Notes: generated by a model not told the origin, from the sequence alone. A DNA stretch of 64,000 nt from Maribacter forsetii DSM 18668 (GCF_000744105.1 NZ_JQLH01000001.1:2542001-2606000); one strand, 5' to 3'. Positions 43,019-53,144 are shown, counted from the first letter of the stretch. A program made the numbers and translations.

Positions 43019-44791
43019 CTATTGAATTACCTGTACTACACTACCACAGGTTAACATACCCCTATCAACATATGGGTTCCTAATTTCTTCATCAAGACTC
43101 AGCCATACTGCGCCTTGGTCGCTATTGGACATAGGACAACGTTGCACATACAAGCTCTCAATAGGTGATTTCAAATTCATGGCCATAGCTACAATATGTT
43201 CATTTAAGACTACTAAATGTTCTCTTTGTTGGTCTAGATGGTCACTTTTACCAATTGCCGAGAACATGGCTATACTTTGTTCCAAATGTTCTTTTTCAAG
43301 TGTACCCAAATCCTTTTTGGGTAATGATTCAAAAGCAGCTGCAGCTTTTTTGGCCAAAGAAGTAATTTGCTGGGGTTCACCAGAAACAAATGCATCTTTC
43401 ATTTCCAAATAGGTATGCAAGGCCTTAGAAAAATCATCTTGAAAAGACTTTGAAAATTCCATCTCCATATGAGATGATGTTTCAGCTTTATTACTAGTAG
43501 CTTCCATCCCAGTATGATGTTCATGTCCGGTCATTACCCTACCTCCCATTTTGTTCATCATAGATTTCTTACCCTGTAACTGTGCAGCAGCATCAATGGT
43601 AAAAGTACCATTGGTAACAATTTCCTCTCCATGCTGTAAGCCGCTAGCAATACTTATGTTTTCACCATTTCTTCCGTTGATATTTACTTCCCGCATTTCA
43701 AAAATGGGTTGATCCACACTAGTTTTTACGTATACCAAAGACCGCTCCCCCGTCCACATTACAGCACTTGCAGGTACGGTTATAACATCCTCATTATGGT
43801 TGTTTTCACCAGAGATTTTACCGGTAACAAACATACCCGGTTTAAATAAATCATCTGTATTTTTAAGAATGGCCCTAACAATGACCGTACGGGTAGCATT
43901 ACTTAAAATTGGGTCTACAAAAGATACTGTTGCCTCAAATTCTTTTGTAGCATAAGCATTTAAAACTACTTTTATTTTCTGCCCAACTTTTAAACTTGAT
44001 ATTTGATTTTCATAAGCATCGAATTCTGCCCAAACCGTAGTAAGGTTACTAACTTTTAATATAGGCTGGCCTTGTTTTACGTAGTCCCCTTCCCTAGCCG
44101 TAACCTCTGTAACGGTACCGGTTACCGTAGCATAGATCGGAAAATTGTCCTTAACCTTACCTGTAGTTTCAATTGCGGCAATTTGAGCATCGGATAATTT
44201 CCACAATTTCAATTTATTCCTCACCGCTTCATATAAAGCCGGTTGAGATTCTTTTAGGGTTGACGTAGTCAAAAGCTCTTGTTGTGCCGCGACCAAATTA
44301 GGGGAATAAATGGTTGCCAATAGCTGGCCTTTCTGTATCTTTTGCCCCTCATAATTCACATGTAAACGTTCTAAACGACCATCAAAATAACTGGCCTGTA
44401 CCGCATTATTCTCATCATTGGGTACAATTTTACCGGAAAGTAAAATATTGTTATCCTCAGATGCACCAGCAACCGATCCTACTATCGCTGTTTGAATATT
44501 TGCCAAGGCAATGGCATTTTCGGTCATTTTAATTTCGTTGGCCGAAAGTCCGTCCGCACCTGTCTCCGCAGGTATCAAATCCATACCACATATGGGGCAA
44601 TCGCCTGGTTCTGACTGCATGATCTGTGGATGCATAGAGCAGGTCCACATTTCACTGGATCCAACCTCTTCATGGTCATGATCATTGTGCACTTTTTCAC
44701 CCGGGGCAGTAGAATTAGTGCCAAATATAAAATAGCCACAAAGTAACCCTACGAACACGGCGGCAACTAGGTAAAGAACATTTTTCTTCAT
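43019..44791 (-). CDS. CusB-type periplasmic adaptor with metal-binding and DUF3347 domains
   Basis: A 590-residue membrane-fusion protein: an N-terminal membrane anchor (1-25), a heavy-metal-binding domain WTCSMHPQIMQSEPGDCPICGMDLIP (two CxxM/CPxCGM elements, written here as separate key residues C, M, C, C, M), the barrel and hairpin region of RND adaptors (about 95-410), and a C-terminal DUF3347 domain ending in QRCPMS..GAVWLS..MLTCG. It links the CusA pump to the outer-membrane channel and may hand over Cu(I) or Ag(I). The DUF3347 segment is also encoded as a separate gene at 45446. Confidence 0.9.
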   Translation of the reverse strand: MKKNVLYLVAAVFVGLLCGYFIFGTNSTAPGEKVHNDHDHEEVGSSEMWTCSMHPQIMQSEPGDCPICGMDLIPAETGADGLSANEIKMTENAIALANIQTAIVGSVAGASEDNNILLSGKIVPNDENNAVQASYFDGRLERLHVNYEGQKIQKGQLLATIYSPNLVAAQQELLTTSTLKESQPALYEAVRNKLKLWKLSDAQIAAIETTGKVKDNFPIYATVTGTVTEVTAREGDYVKQGQPILKVSNLTTVWAEFDAYENQISSLKVGQKIKVVLNAYATKEFEATVSFVDPILSNATRTVIVRAILKNTDDLFKPGMFVTGKISGENNHNEDVITVPASAVMWTGERSLVYVKTSVDQPIFEMREVNINGRNGENISIASGLQHGEEIVTNGTFTIDAAAQLQGKKSMMNKMGGRVMTGHEHHTGMEATSNKAETSSHMEMEFSKSFQDDFSKALHTYLEMKDAFVSGEPQQITSLAKKAAAAFESLPKKDLGTLEKEHLEQSIAMFSAIGKSDHLDQQREHLVVLNEHIVAMAMNLKSPIESLYVQRCPMSNSDQGAVWLSLDEEIRNPYVDRGMLTCGSVVQVIQ

Positions 44792-44793
44792 AC

Positions 44794-45285
44794 TTATTTT
44801 TCGTTTTCAAGGCGCTTGATCATCGCCTTCATTTCTTCGATTTCCCTTTTTTGTGCTTTGATAATATCATTGGCCAACTTTTTGACCTCTGGATCCTGAA
44901 TATCTGCACGTTCACTGGTTAAAATTGCAATAGAATGATGCGGTATCATTGCCTTCATCCACAACACATCACCTACAATGGGCGCTTGTACCCTAACCAA
45001 GCCCAAAGCAGCTAAAAACAAAGCTATACTGCCAAAGATTATAACCATATTCTTCTTTCTGTTCTTATACATATTACGCATGGCAAAAAACATGATCAAT
45101 GCCATGGTAGAAATACCCAAACAACTCATATAGAACCTTGTGAGACTAAAATAAACATGGTCTATAGCATAGGTATTTAAGTACATGCTGATGTACATGG
45201 CCACAAAGGATGCCACGAGCATCAATGCAAATTTTGTATAGTTATTATCACCCATTTCATTACTTACATTTTCTACTTTTTTCAT
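44794..45285 (-). CDS. DUF305 domain membrane protein
   Basis: A 163-residue protein with three membrane helices (about 17-35, 46-66, 77-95) followed by a DUF305 region: MKAMIPHHSIAILTSERADI and a terminal coiled, lysine/glutamate-rich tail. The HH pair and methionines suit copper binding. DUF305 proteins accompany copper resistance genes. Its stop lies 3 bases from the CusB-type start, so it belongs to the same transcript. Confidence 0.85.
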   Translation of the reverse strand: MKKVENVSNEMGDNNYTKFALMLVASFVAMYISMYLNTYAIDHVYFSLTRFYMSCLGISTMALIMFFAMRNMYKNRKKNMVIIFGSIALFLAALGLVRVQAPIVGDVLWMKAMIPHHSIAILTSERADIQDPEVKKLANDIIKAQKREIEEMKAMIKRLENEK

Positions 45286-45318
45286 TTTTTATATTTTTTA
45301 TTATCATGTCTTTTAATG

Positions 45319-45379
45319 CCTGAGTAAGGAAGTGGTTAAGCACTAACCATTAACATATAACTCCACTTCCTACATCAGG
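45319..45379. repeat. Intergenic hairpin in copper operon
   Basis: CCTGA-4-GGAAGTGG (45319-45335) pairs with CCACTTCC-4-TCAGG (45363-45379), two perfect stems separated by a symmetrical 4/4 internal loop. It lies between the DUF3347 and DUF305 genes. It could attenuate transcription from the upstream outer-membrane and pump genes or stabilise the message. Confidence 0.6.
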
Positions 45380-45445
45380 ACTTTAGTCTGTAGTATTTTT
45401 TAAACTCATCATAGTTTCAATTACAAATCTTTTCAACAATACTAT

Positions 45446-46036
45446 TTAATTGATTTCCTTTTGCACTTTCCCACAGGTAAGCATTTTACTGCCGTAATAC
45501 GGATTTTTAATATTATCGCTTTTACTCAACCAAGCACTACCATCATCATACATTGGACAAAACTGTTGATATAATGTGTTTTCTGTTCCTGTAAAGGCTA
45601 CCATATTGGTTAAATCTTTACTTAAAATTTTAAAATACTCTCGCTGTTTTACTATATCAGCCTCTGAAATATGTTTAGATTGCTCCGTTGCATCTGCTAT
45701 AATACTTGCTAATTTCTCTAGTTGATTTTCTGAATACTGTGACTGATCAAGACTACTTAAAGATTTAGCAAGTGTATTGCCTAAGGTTTTGGCTTTATCG
45801 TTGTCATCATCCACTAATGCATTTTTAAGATTAAAGTAATCTGAAAGAATAGTTTCTACCTTTACTTTTTCCGAAGCACTCATAGACATTTTTTTTGCAT
45901 CATTCATTTCTATCTCTTCTAAGGAAACTTCGCTACCTTTTTTCTCATCTTTACAAGAGATTGTCACTATTATCATGGTTGTTAATGCAATCGTAGCTAT
46001 ACTTTTATTTACTGTTTTCATATTTTTATTTTTCAT
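45446..46036 (-). CDS. DUF3347 domain lipoprotein
   Basis: A 196-residue lipoprotein (lipobox MIIVTISC near residue 27; start at 46036 or the ATG 15 bases inside). A DUF3347 domain occupies the rest, ending QQFCPMYDDGSAWLSKSDNIKNPYYG then MLTCGKV. The C-terminal cysteine/methionine pattern matches that of the CusB-type protein, so the same probable copper-binding domain exists here in free form. It is 18 bases after the CusC-type gene on the minus strand. Confidence 0.85.
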   Translation of the reverse strand: MKNKNMKTVNKSIATIALTTMIIVTISCKDEKKGSEVSLEEIEMNDAKKMSMSASEKVKVETILSDYFNLKNALVDDDNDKAKTLGNTLAKSLSSLDQSQYSENQLEKLASIIADATEQSKHISEADIVKQREYFKILSKDLTNMVAFTGTENTLYQQFCPMYDDGSAWLSKSDNIKNPYYGSKMLTCGKVQKEIN

Positions 46037-46054
46037 GTAGTTTTTTAATTTCTA

Positions 46055-47272
46055 TTATTGAATTAGATAATTAAGAATTGATTGTTGGGTATAAAATGAT
46101 TTTATTGATGCTATTTGATTCAACTCAAATTTGAGCTGTAGTTCCTGTATGTCCAACACATCATTAAAGTCAATTGTGCCGGTCTCGTAATTGGCAATTA
46201 GAATTTGCTCGGCATCTTTGGCCTGCGCTACATTTTTACCTTGAATGTTGTAGGCTATTCTAGCTTGGTTACGTTCTGATATCGCTTTTGCAAAAGCAGA
46301 CTCCAATACATTAAGGCGACTGTTCTTTTGAAATTCTATTTCTTGTTTTCGTAATTCATTTTGCTTAGAAATAGATTTATACCTATGATTAAAAATGGGC
46401 ACTGAAACTGAAACCATGGGCATTAAAATATCTTTACCATTGTCATCTAAGACCATATCGGTACGTTCGATAACCGGTAAATAATCTATACCAAACCCAA
46501 TTGCAGGTGCACTTTCACGTTGGTTAAGCAATTCTGATTTTACAACAGACTCATAAAGTTTATCATATTTTAATAGTTCTGGGTTAAGGGCAAGTTTTTC
46601 TGTATCTATACCAAAATCCTCATTGGGAATTTCCAATAAGGCAACTATTTCCACAGCTGAATTTTCCTCTCTATTGCGTAAAATATTGAAGGCTGACCGT
46701 TCAGAAATAAAAGCTTCTTCTAGTATTTCTATTTGCTGTTGTAGCTCATTCTGGCGAATCTGTAATCGTAAAACATCTACCGCAGAAGCCTTTCCCACTT
46801 GTACCGAGGTTAATGCCAGGCGCTCATAGGTTTGTAATAGTTGAATATTTTGTTCAAGTATTCCTTGCTTTGAACGTATTAGAAATAACTCATAATATGA
46901 TCGGGATACCGATAGCGCCAATTTTCTTTTTGCGATAACGATTTCCACATACTCAGAATCTGCCATTGAGGTAGCGTAATTTTCACGGGCGGTAATTGTA
47001 CCAAACCATGGCAACATTTGTTTTACCCCTATCCTTGCACGTTGTGCGCCAACCCTAGTTTCCGGTTCACTTACAAAATAGCCGGCACTTATTTCCGTAT
47101 TAGGAATCCAAGCCGCCTCATTTACTTTTTCATCCGCAATTTGATATCTTAATTCCAGAGATTGAATCTCAGGATTATTTTCAACCGCTTCTTCTATATA
47201 CTTTTGAACATGTTGTGCTTTTACGGAAAGAACAACAAACCAAAAACAGAGATTTAGAATACTATTTTTCAT
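46055..47272 (-). CDS. TolC-family outer-membrane channel, CusC-like
   Basis: A 405-residue outer-membrane efflux protein. A signal peptide (1-19, LSVKAQ) precedes two internally similar halves of long amphipathic helices (for example KLALSVSRSYYELFLIRSKQGILEQ and EFQKNSRLNVLESAFAKAI). It provides the exit duct of the RND pump. The start overlaps the end of the CusA-type gene by 4 bases, indicating coupled translation. Confidence 0.88.
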   Translation of the reverse strand: MKNSILNLCFWFVVLSVKAQHVQKYIEEAVENNPEIQSLELRYQIADEKVNEAAWIPNTEISAGYFVSEPETRVGAQRARIGVKQMLPWFGTITARENYATSMADSEYVEIVIAKRKLALSVSRSYYELFLIRSKQGILEQNIQLLQTYERLALTSVQVGKASAVDVLRLQIRQNELQQQIEILEEAFISERSAFNILRNREENSAVEIVALLEIPNEDFGIDTEKLALNPELLKYDKLYESVVKSELLNQRESAPAIGFGIDYLPVIERTDMVLDDNGKDILMPMVSVSVPIFNHRYKSISKQNELRKQEIEFQKNSRLNVLESAFAKAISERNQARIAYNIQGKNVAQAKDAEQILIANYETGTIDFNDVLDIQELQLKFELNQIASIKSFYTQQSILNYLIQ

Positions 47273-50200
47273 CTATTTAATTTTTTAAGTTGATATTCTT
47301 TTTTCCAGCTATAGAGAACAGGAACCAAGAAATAAGATGTGATATCTATGATCATTCCTCCAAATATGGGAATAGCCATCGGCATCATAATATCACTTCC
47401 CTTTCCCGTAGATGTTAGTACAGGCAGTAGTGCCAATATGGTAGTTACGGTAGTCATTAAACAAGGACGAATACGTTTACCTGCAGCTTCTAAAGTTGCT
47501 ACTCGAACTCCTGTTTTATCTGTAGGGTTTTCCCTATCGAATGTTTGGGTGAGATAGGTAGCCATAACTACACCGTCATCTGTAGCAATACCGAACAAGG
47601 CAATAAAACCAACCCAGACAGCTACACTTAGGTTAATGGTCTTCATATTAAAAAGTGTCCGTAGATTTTCTCCGAATAAACTAAAATTAAAAAACCAATC
47701 TTGTCCATATAACCAGATCATGATAAAACCACCTGCAAAGGCAACAGAGATGCCTGTAAACACCATTAATGATGTGGCTACCGATTTAAACTGAAAATAT
47801 AATATCAAGAAAATAATTAACAGTGCCATAGGCACTACTATTGAAAGTGTTTTCTCTGCCCTTAGTTGATTCTCATAGGTTCCGGTAAAGCGATAGCTGA
47901 CACCCTGAGGAACTATCAAACTACCGTTTTCAATTTTTTGCTCAATTCGAGCTTGTGCACTTTCTACAACATTAACTTCAGCAAAACCATCCAATTTATC
48001 AAACAAGACATAACCTATTAAAAAAGTGTCTTCACTTTTAATAACCTGTGGTCCTTGTTCATATCTTATATCTACAAGATCACCCAAAGGCACTTGTGTT
48101 CCATTATTTATTGGGACATAAATATTTTTCAAATCTTCTGGGTTCGCCCTTAATTCTCTAGGGTAGCGAACTCTTACACCGTAACGTTCCCTGCCTTCTA
48201 CCGTTTGCGTAAGAGACATACCACCAACTGCTACTTGAAGAACCTCTTGCACATCCATTATTGTTAATCCATAACGGGCTAATTGCTTTCTTTTAATGTC
48301 AATAAGTAGATATGGCTTACCAACGATACGATCTGCAAAAACAGCTTGTTTCTTAACCCCTTCAACCTCCTTTAGAATGGCTTCCAATTGAATTCCGAAA
48401 TCTTCAATAGTTTTTAAATCAGGTCCTTTAACTTTAATGCCCATAGGAGCTCGCATACCGGTCTGCAACATTACAAGTCTAGTTTCAATAGGTTGTAATT
48501 TTGGAGCAGATGTAACCCCTGGGAATTTGGTTACCCTAACTATTTCATTCCAAATATCATCTGGAGTATTAATTTCTGGTCGCCAGTTTCGATAATATTC
48601 TCCATCGTCATCAGCAATTAAATCCCTAATAGTGGCTATTGTTTTTAATATTGAAGCCTCATAATTTACATCATCATTTATATCATTATTAGGGTTAATA
48701 ATGTACATATCATTCTTAAGAACAAACAATCCATCATCGTTTACCTTGTAGCGTTGCCTTTCTCCGTTACTATTTCTCATGTATTCAGACTTATACTGAA
48801 TCATGTTTTCATACATAGATAAAGGAGCTGGGTCAAGTGCAGATTCTGTTCTACCAGATTTACCAACTACGGTCTCTATTTCTGGAATACTGGCAACTGC
48901 CATATCTAGTTGTTGTAGTACACGCTTATTTTCTTCAACACCAGCATGTGGTAAAGAAGTTGGCATTAAAAGAAAGGAGCCTTCATTAAGAGCAGGCATA
49001 AATTCTTTTCCAGTATTTCTCATAATGAGAACGCCCAGTATTAAAACAACCGTAGGTATTGTTAGAAACAGAAGTCGGTTCTCTAAAGCCCAACGAAGAA
49101 TTTGGTCATAATACCTTCTAAAAACTATAAATACACCCAATAGACCGAAGCAAATAATTGAAACAAAAATCAAATTCATGATAATGCTACGATTAAACCC
49201 AAGTGGTCTCCAGTATTCTGCAAGTAAGACTACAATTGCTATAGTTGATATTATGATGTTTATCAAATTCCCTTGTTTCGAAGAGATAAAAGAACTGATT
49301 TTAAAAAAAGCCACAGCACCAAAAGCAACTAACAATAAGCCCAACCAATAGCCATAAAAAATGGCAATAGAACCTAGAATTATTAATAAACCATTAATAA
49401 AATATGTAGTCCCTATTTTTAAATTTCTCTTTCTAAAAAGAAAAGCGGCGATTGGGGGTATTAAGAAAAGTGCAATTACCAAAGATGCCGTTAATGCCAT
49501 GGTTTTGGTAAATGCTAGCGGACGAAAAAGTTTACCTTCTGCACCAATCATTGTAAAAACAGGTAAAAAACTAATAATCGTAGTTAAAACAGCTGTTAAT
49601 ATTGCCCCAGAGACCTCGGCTGTTGCGTTGTATATAATTTCATTGGTTGTATATTCTACACCATTTTCTTGAAAACGCAGTTTCTCATCTTCTAGATGCC
49701 GAATCATATTCTCTGCGAGTATTACCCCAACATCTACCATAGTACCTATGGCGATTGCAATTCCAGATAATGCGACAATATTAGCGTCTACATTAAATAG
49801 TTTCATGGCAATAAAAACCATCAATACCGCCACCGGCAATAAACCCGAAATAAGTATAGATGCACGTAGATTGAATACCATGACTATAATTACAAGAATA
49901 GTAATAAGAATTTCTAGCGTAAGCGCTTCGTTTAACGTATGTAAGGTTTCTTGAATAAGCTCTGTACGGTCATAAAAAGGAACTATGGTTAACTGGGATG
50001 TTCTCCCATCAGCTAATACTTTTGAAGGTAAACCCGGTGCAATTTCTTTGATTTGTTCCTTAATATTATTAATTACCTCTAAGGGGTTAGCACCATATCT
50101 GGCAACCACTACACCACCTACAACTTCTGAACCTTCTTTATCCAAAATCCCCCTTCTTGCTTGGGGACCTAAATGAACATTTGCAATATCCTTGATATGA

Positions 50201-51021
50201 ATCGAAGTATAATCATTTGAAGTTACCACCGCATCTTCTAAATCTGAAATAGATTTCACATAACCTAAGCCACGAACCAAATATTCCGCTTGATTCATTT
50301 CTAGAGTCTGTACCCCAATATCTTGATTAGACTCCTTAACAGCCTTAACGACATCGCCTAAGCCAATACCATATTGACGCATTTTCTCAGGCTCAATATC
50401 TATTTGATATTCTTGTACATACCCGCCAATGGAAGCTACTTCAGAAACACCACCCGCAGAAGCCAACCCATACTTTACATAGTAATCTTGAATGCTTCTA
50501 AGCTCTTGTAAGTCCCATCCTCCAGTTACATTACCATCCTTATCTCGACCTTCTAAAGTGTACCAATAAATTTGCCCTAATCCTGTAGCGTCCGGTCCTA
50601 ATGTGGGGTTTACACCATCGGGAAGCAAACCACTTGGCAACGAATTTATTTTTTCTAGAATGCGGCTTCGAGTCCAGTAAAATTCAACATCTTCCTCGAA
50701 AATGATATAAATACTAGAAAAGCCAAACATAGATGAACTACGAATAGTTTTAACACCAGGTATTCCCAAAAGGGTGGTTGTTAAAGGATAGGTGATTTGG
50801 TCTTCTATATCTTGCGGAGACCTACCAGCCCATTTGCTAAAAACTATTTGTTGGTTTTCTCCTATATCTGGTATGGCGTCTACAGCAACCGGATTAGACG
50901 GTAGAATACCGGTATTCCAATTAAAAGGTGTGCTTACAATCCCCCAACAAACAAAAAGTGAGAATAACAGTATAGCCACTAATTTATTTTCTATGAGAAA
51001 CTTAATGCTCTTATTTAGCAT
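47269..51021 (-). CDS. CusA/CzcA-type heavy-metal RND pump
   Basis: A 1250-residue inner-membrane RND transporter. The N-terminus (FNWNTGILPSNPVAVDAIPDIGENQQIVFSKWAGRSPQDIE, key part PDIGENQ) and helix-4 GTMVDVGVILAENMIRHLE are those of the CusA/HME-RND group, with the helix-10 segment GIATDDGVVMATYL. It is about 200 residues longer than E. coli CusA (about 1050); the extra is a hydrophobic insert at roughly 540-640 plus an acidic loop near 780-850. Cu(I)/Ag(I) is the likely substrate given DUF305, DUF3347 and the metal-binding adaptor. Confidence 0.93.
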   Translation of the reverse strand: MLNKSIKFLIENKLVAILLFSLFVCWGIVSTPFNWNTGILPSNPVAVDAIPDIGENQQIVFSKWAGRSPQDIEDQITYPLTTTLLGIPGVKTIRSSSMFGFSSIYIIFEEDVEFYWTRSRILEKINSLPSGLLPDGVNPTLGPDATGLGQIYWYTLEGRDKDGNVTGGWDLQELRSIQDYYVKYGLASAGGVSEVASIGGYVQEYQIDIEPEKMRQYGIGLGDVVKAVKESNQDIGVQTLEMNQAEYLVRGLGYVKSISDLEDAVVTSNDYTSIHIKDIANVHLGPQARRGILDKEGSEVVGGVVVARYGANPLEVINNIKEQIKEIAPGLPSKVLADGRTSQLTIVPFYDRTELIQETLHTLNEALTLEILITILVIIVMVFNLRASILISGLLPVAVLMVFIAMKLFNVDANIVALSGIAIAIGTMVDVGVILAENMIRHLEDEKLRFQENGVEYTTNEIIYNATAEVSGAILTAVLTTIISFLPVFTMIGAEGKLFRPLAFTKTMALTASLVIALFLIPPIAAFLFRKRNLKIGTTYFINGLLIILGSIAIFYGYWLGLLLVAFGAVAFFKISSFISSKQGNLINIIISTIAIVVLLAEYWRPLGFNRSIIMNLIFVSIICFGLLGVFIVFRRYYDQILRWALENRLLFLTIPTVVLILGVLIMRNTGKEFMPALNEGSFLLMPTSLPHAGVEENKRVLQQLDMAVASIPEIETVVGKSGRTESALDPAPLSMYENMIQYKSEYMRNSNGERQRYKVNDDGLFVLKNDMYIINPNNDINDDVNYEASILKTIATIRDLIADDDGEYYRNWRPEINTPDDIWNEIVRVTKFPGVTSAPKLQPIETRLVMLQTGMRAPMGIKVKGPDLKTIEDFGIQLEAILKEVEGVKKQAVFADRIVGKPYLLIDIKRKQLARYGLTIMDVQEVLQVAVGGMSLTQTVEGRERYGVRVRYPRELRANPEDLKNIYVPINNGTQVPLGDLVDIRYEQGPQVIKSEDTFLIGYVLFDKLDGFAEVNVVESAQARIEQKIENGSLIVPQGVSYRFTGTYENQLRAEKTLSIVVPMALLIIFLILYFQFKSVATSLMVFTGISVAFAGGFIMIWLYGQDWFFNFSLFGENLRTLFNMKTINLSVAVWVGFIALFGIATDDGVVMATYLTQTFDRENPTDKTGVRVATLEAAGKRIRPCLMTTVTTILALLPVLTSTGKGSDIMMPMAIPIFGGMIIDITSYFLVPVLYSWKKEYQLKKLNR

Positions 51022-51144
51022 ATATCATTGTTATTAAATAGTGAATGAAAAGTTTTGGCGTTAAAAATTAAAACAACAAAACATGCCCAAAACAGATAAC
51101 CTGCTGGGCTCAATTTCCGATAGAGATCGGAACTATCTAATAAA

Positions 51145-51558
51145 TCAAATTAAAAATGACTGGTGCAGCACTTGCACATCCTGTTTGACAAACGGAGGCG
51201 CATAATCTTTAAAAGAAATCTTGGTAGAGTTTATTCCTTTAAAAAGATTTAAATAAGAATATGTAAAAGAAGCAATTAATATCTGTTGATCAAAAGAAAG
51301 CTGATCAAACGAAACTTTCATGTTATCTGTACCTTCCACAATTAATTGTGTGTCTGTACAACAAGACTTTTGCGTAATATCTAAATTATCACAATCTGTC
51401 TTCACTTTTTCCATGCCGCATGACTTAACCTGATCAACGATTGAAAAATCTACCAACATATCGCCACAATAGTGCATATCTACACTGAATGACATAGTAG
51501 TCAAAAGAACTACAGCCGCCATTAAAACAGATACAAATTTGTGAACTAACTTCTTCAT
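51145..51558 (-). CDS. HYC_CC_PP family protein
   Basis: A 137-residue secreted protein with a signal segment (1-24) followed by MHYCGDMLVDF, SCGMEKV and QKSCCTDTQL, ending AYAPPFV-like (DYAPPFVKQ). HYC, CC and PP are the family name-giving elements. Such small Cys/His proteins accompany metal efflux genes in Bacteroidota and probably bind metal in the periplasm. It is the first gene of the minus-strand copper cluster, 124 bases before the pump gene. Confidence 0.88.
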   Translation of the reverse strand: MKKLVHKFVSVLMAAVVLLTTMSFSVDMHYCGDMLVDFSIVDQVKSCGMEKVKTDCDNLDITQKSCCTDTQLIVEGTDNMKVSFDQLSFDQQILIASFTYSYLNLFKGINSTKISFKDYAPPFVKQDVQVLHQSFLI

Positions 51559-51868
51559 TTAGTGCAATATTAATAATTAAAACAATACGGCCTGTACTAT
51601 TTTAACAATTCAATTATACTAATTTGTAATAATTAACTAAGCTTTAAAGTTTGTTTTTTCGAAAAACGCTTAAATATTGAATTATTAAAATAATTCTATG
51701 AACATTTGTTATGAACATTTTTTTTATTGATTCTTCCTTATAACCTGTGAAATATAACATATTATAGTATTATGAACATACTACATTAAATACTTGTAAA
51801 ATAGAATTTTTAAGACCCCTGTATTATGTACATATTTCATCACAATTGTCAACATTCAAAAACTTAAG
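51559..51868. other. Gene-free AT-rich regulatory stretch
   Basis: About 310 bases between the HYC_CC_PP start and the end of the next gene. It contains the octamer ATGAACAT three times (two within 20 bases at about 51699-51719, one near 51773). They could be regulator sites for the copper cluster; otherwise nothing is recognised. Confidence 0.4.
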
Positions 51869-53011
51869 TTATTTTGGCATAAACTTATTATGATCAGACT
51901 TATCGAAATCTTTTTGTGTCCCAGATTTCAGTTCATCTAGCTTTGCTTTTTCTTCTGCAGCTTTAATCATTTCTGGAATTTCTTGTTCTTCACTTGCCCA
52001 AAATTTCCACCAAGGTTTAGATTTCTTGGTCGTCACCGGTGCTTTTTTATTTACAGCAACTGGTTCTATTTTCTTAATGGTTTCTTTGACAATTTCTTTT
52101 GGTTCATTTATTGGCTTGGGTTCAATTGATATAGCTGTCGCTGTTGGAGCTATTAGTATACCATCATGCAGAAACTTAAATTGTACTTTACTTGATGCCA
52201 ATGCCTGAGAAATAGTTTGTAGCATTTCGTTCTTCTCAATCTGCTCTATGATAGAATTGCATTTATTAATCAAAGTTTCATCTTTAACAATAGCCTTACT
52301 TAATTTAAAGGTTATTTCACCGCCAAAAGATTTACGTTGCAATATCATAAGCATAACCTGCTGAAACGATGTATTTATATCAGTAACCAGTTCTTCTATC
52401 TTCTTACTTTTTAGTTCAATACCATAGTTTTGCGCCTTATTCTCAGAAATCACAAAATTTTCATCAGATTTATTTTCTGGTAATTTCTCTCCTCCCATGG
52501 CAACCACTTCCCCATTTTGGACCAAAAATACTTTATCTGAAATGGGGTTTTGCTGAGGATTCTCAAAGTACTGTTTTACGACCACTGGTAGCTTTAAACG
52601 CATCTCTGAATTAGAATCAATAGCCATCAACACACCCTTAAAAGGTATACCAACCATTAGCGTATCGCACTTCAGCTCTGCCGCAATCTTGATCATGAAA
52701 TCCTTATCCAATATCTTTTCACTGGTGTATTCATTGCCTTCGGCAAATAGTATTTTTGACCCCTCTGCATCTGTTATTTGATAGCCTACATCTATTGCTT
52801 TTAAATTCGCAAGCGCCTCTTTCTTTATTCCCGGAAATCTATTATACAAATCTGACTCATCCGAAGCACTTTCATACACCATGGCATTACCGCGATCTTT
52901 TCCATAAGCCACCACAGGAGCTATACTGTCATTAAATAAAAATTCTTTAAACTGTAGTTTTTCATCTTTACGGTAATCAGCTGTTTTTAAGATAGGTAAT
53001 AAAGTTTCCAT
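51869..53011 (-). CDS. Uncharacterised soluble protein
   Basis: A 380-residue protein starting at ATG 53011 (METLLPILKTADYRK); a GTG 48 bases upstream is less likely. No signal peptide. The first 260 residues form a mixed alpha/beta pattern (DSIAPVVAYGKDRGNAMVY, AELKCDTLMVGIPFKGVLM). A proline- and lysine-rich linker (about 315-345) leads to a tail WWKFWASEEQEIPEM, possibly membrane-peripheral. The family is not recognised; a chaperone-like or secretion-chaperone role could be imagined but is unsupported. It is monocistronic. Confidence 0.65.
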   Translation of the reverse strand: METLLPILKTADYRKDEKLQFKEFLFNDSIAPVVAYGKDRGNAMVYESASDESDLYNRFPGIKKEALANLKAIDVGYQITDAEGSKILFAEGNEYTSEKILDKDFMIKIAAELKCDTLMVGIPFKGVLMAIDSNSEMRLKLPVVVKQYFENPQQNPISDKVFLVQNGEVVAMGGEKLPENKSDENFVISENKAQNYGIELKSKKIEELVTDINTSFQQVMLMILQRKSFGGEITFKLSKAIVKDETLINKCNSIIEQIEKNEMLQTISQALASSKVQFKFLHDGILIAPTATAISIEPKPINEPKEIVKETIKKIEPVAVNKKAPVTTKKSKPWWKFWASEEQEIPEMIKAAEEKAKLDELKSGTQKDFDKSDHNKFMPK

Positions 53012-53144
53012 TAAAAAGTCATTTAATATTGTGGTTATATATACAACTTTTGTATACACGTTTTAGTGTACCAACTCCCCAATTTCAAATACTTTGTCAC
53101 TACCCTATTACATCTTAAATAACTGGCACACAACAAATAGGCAC

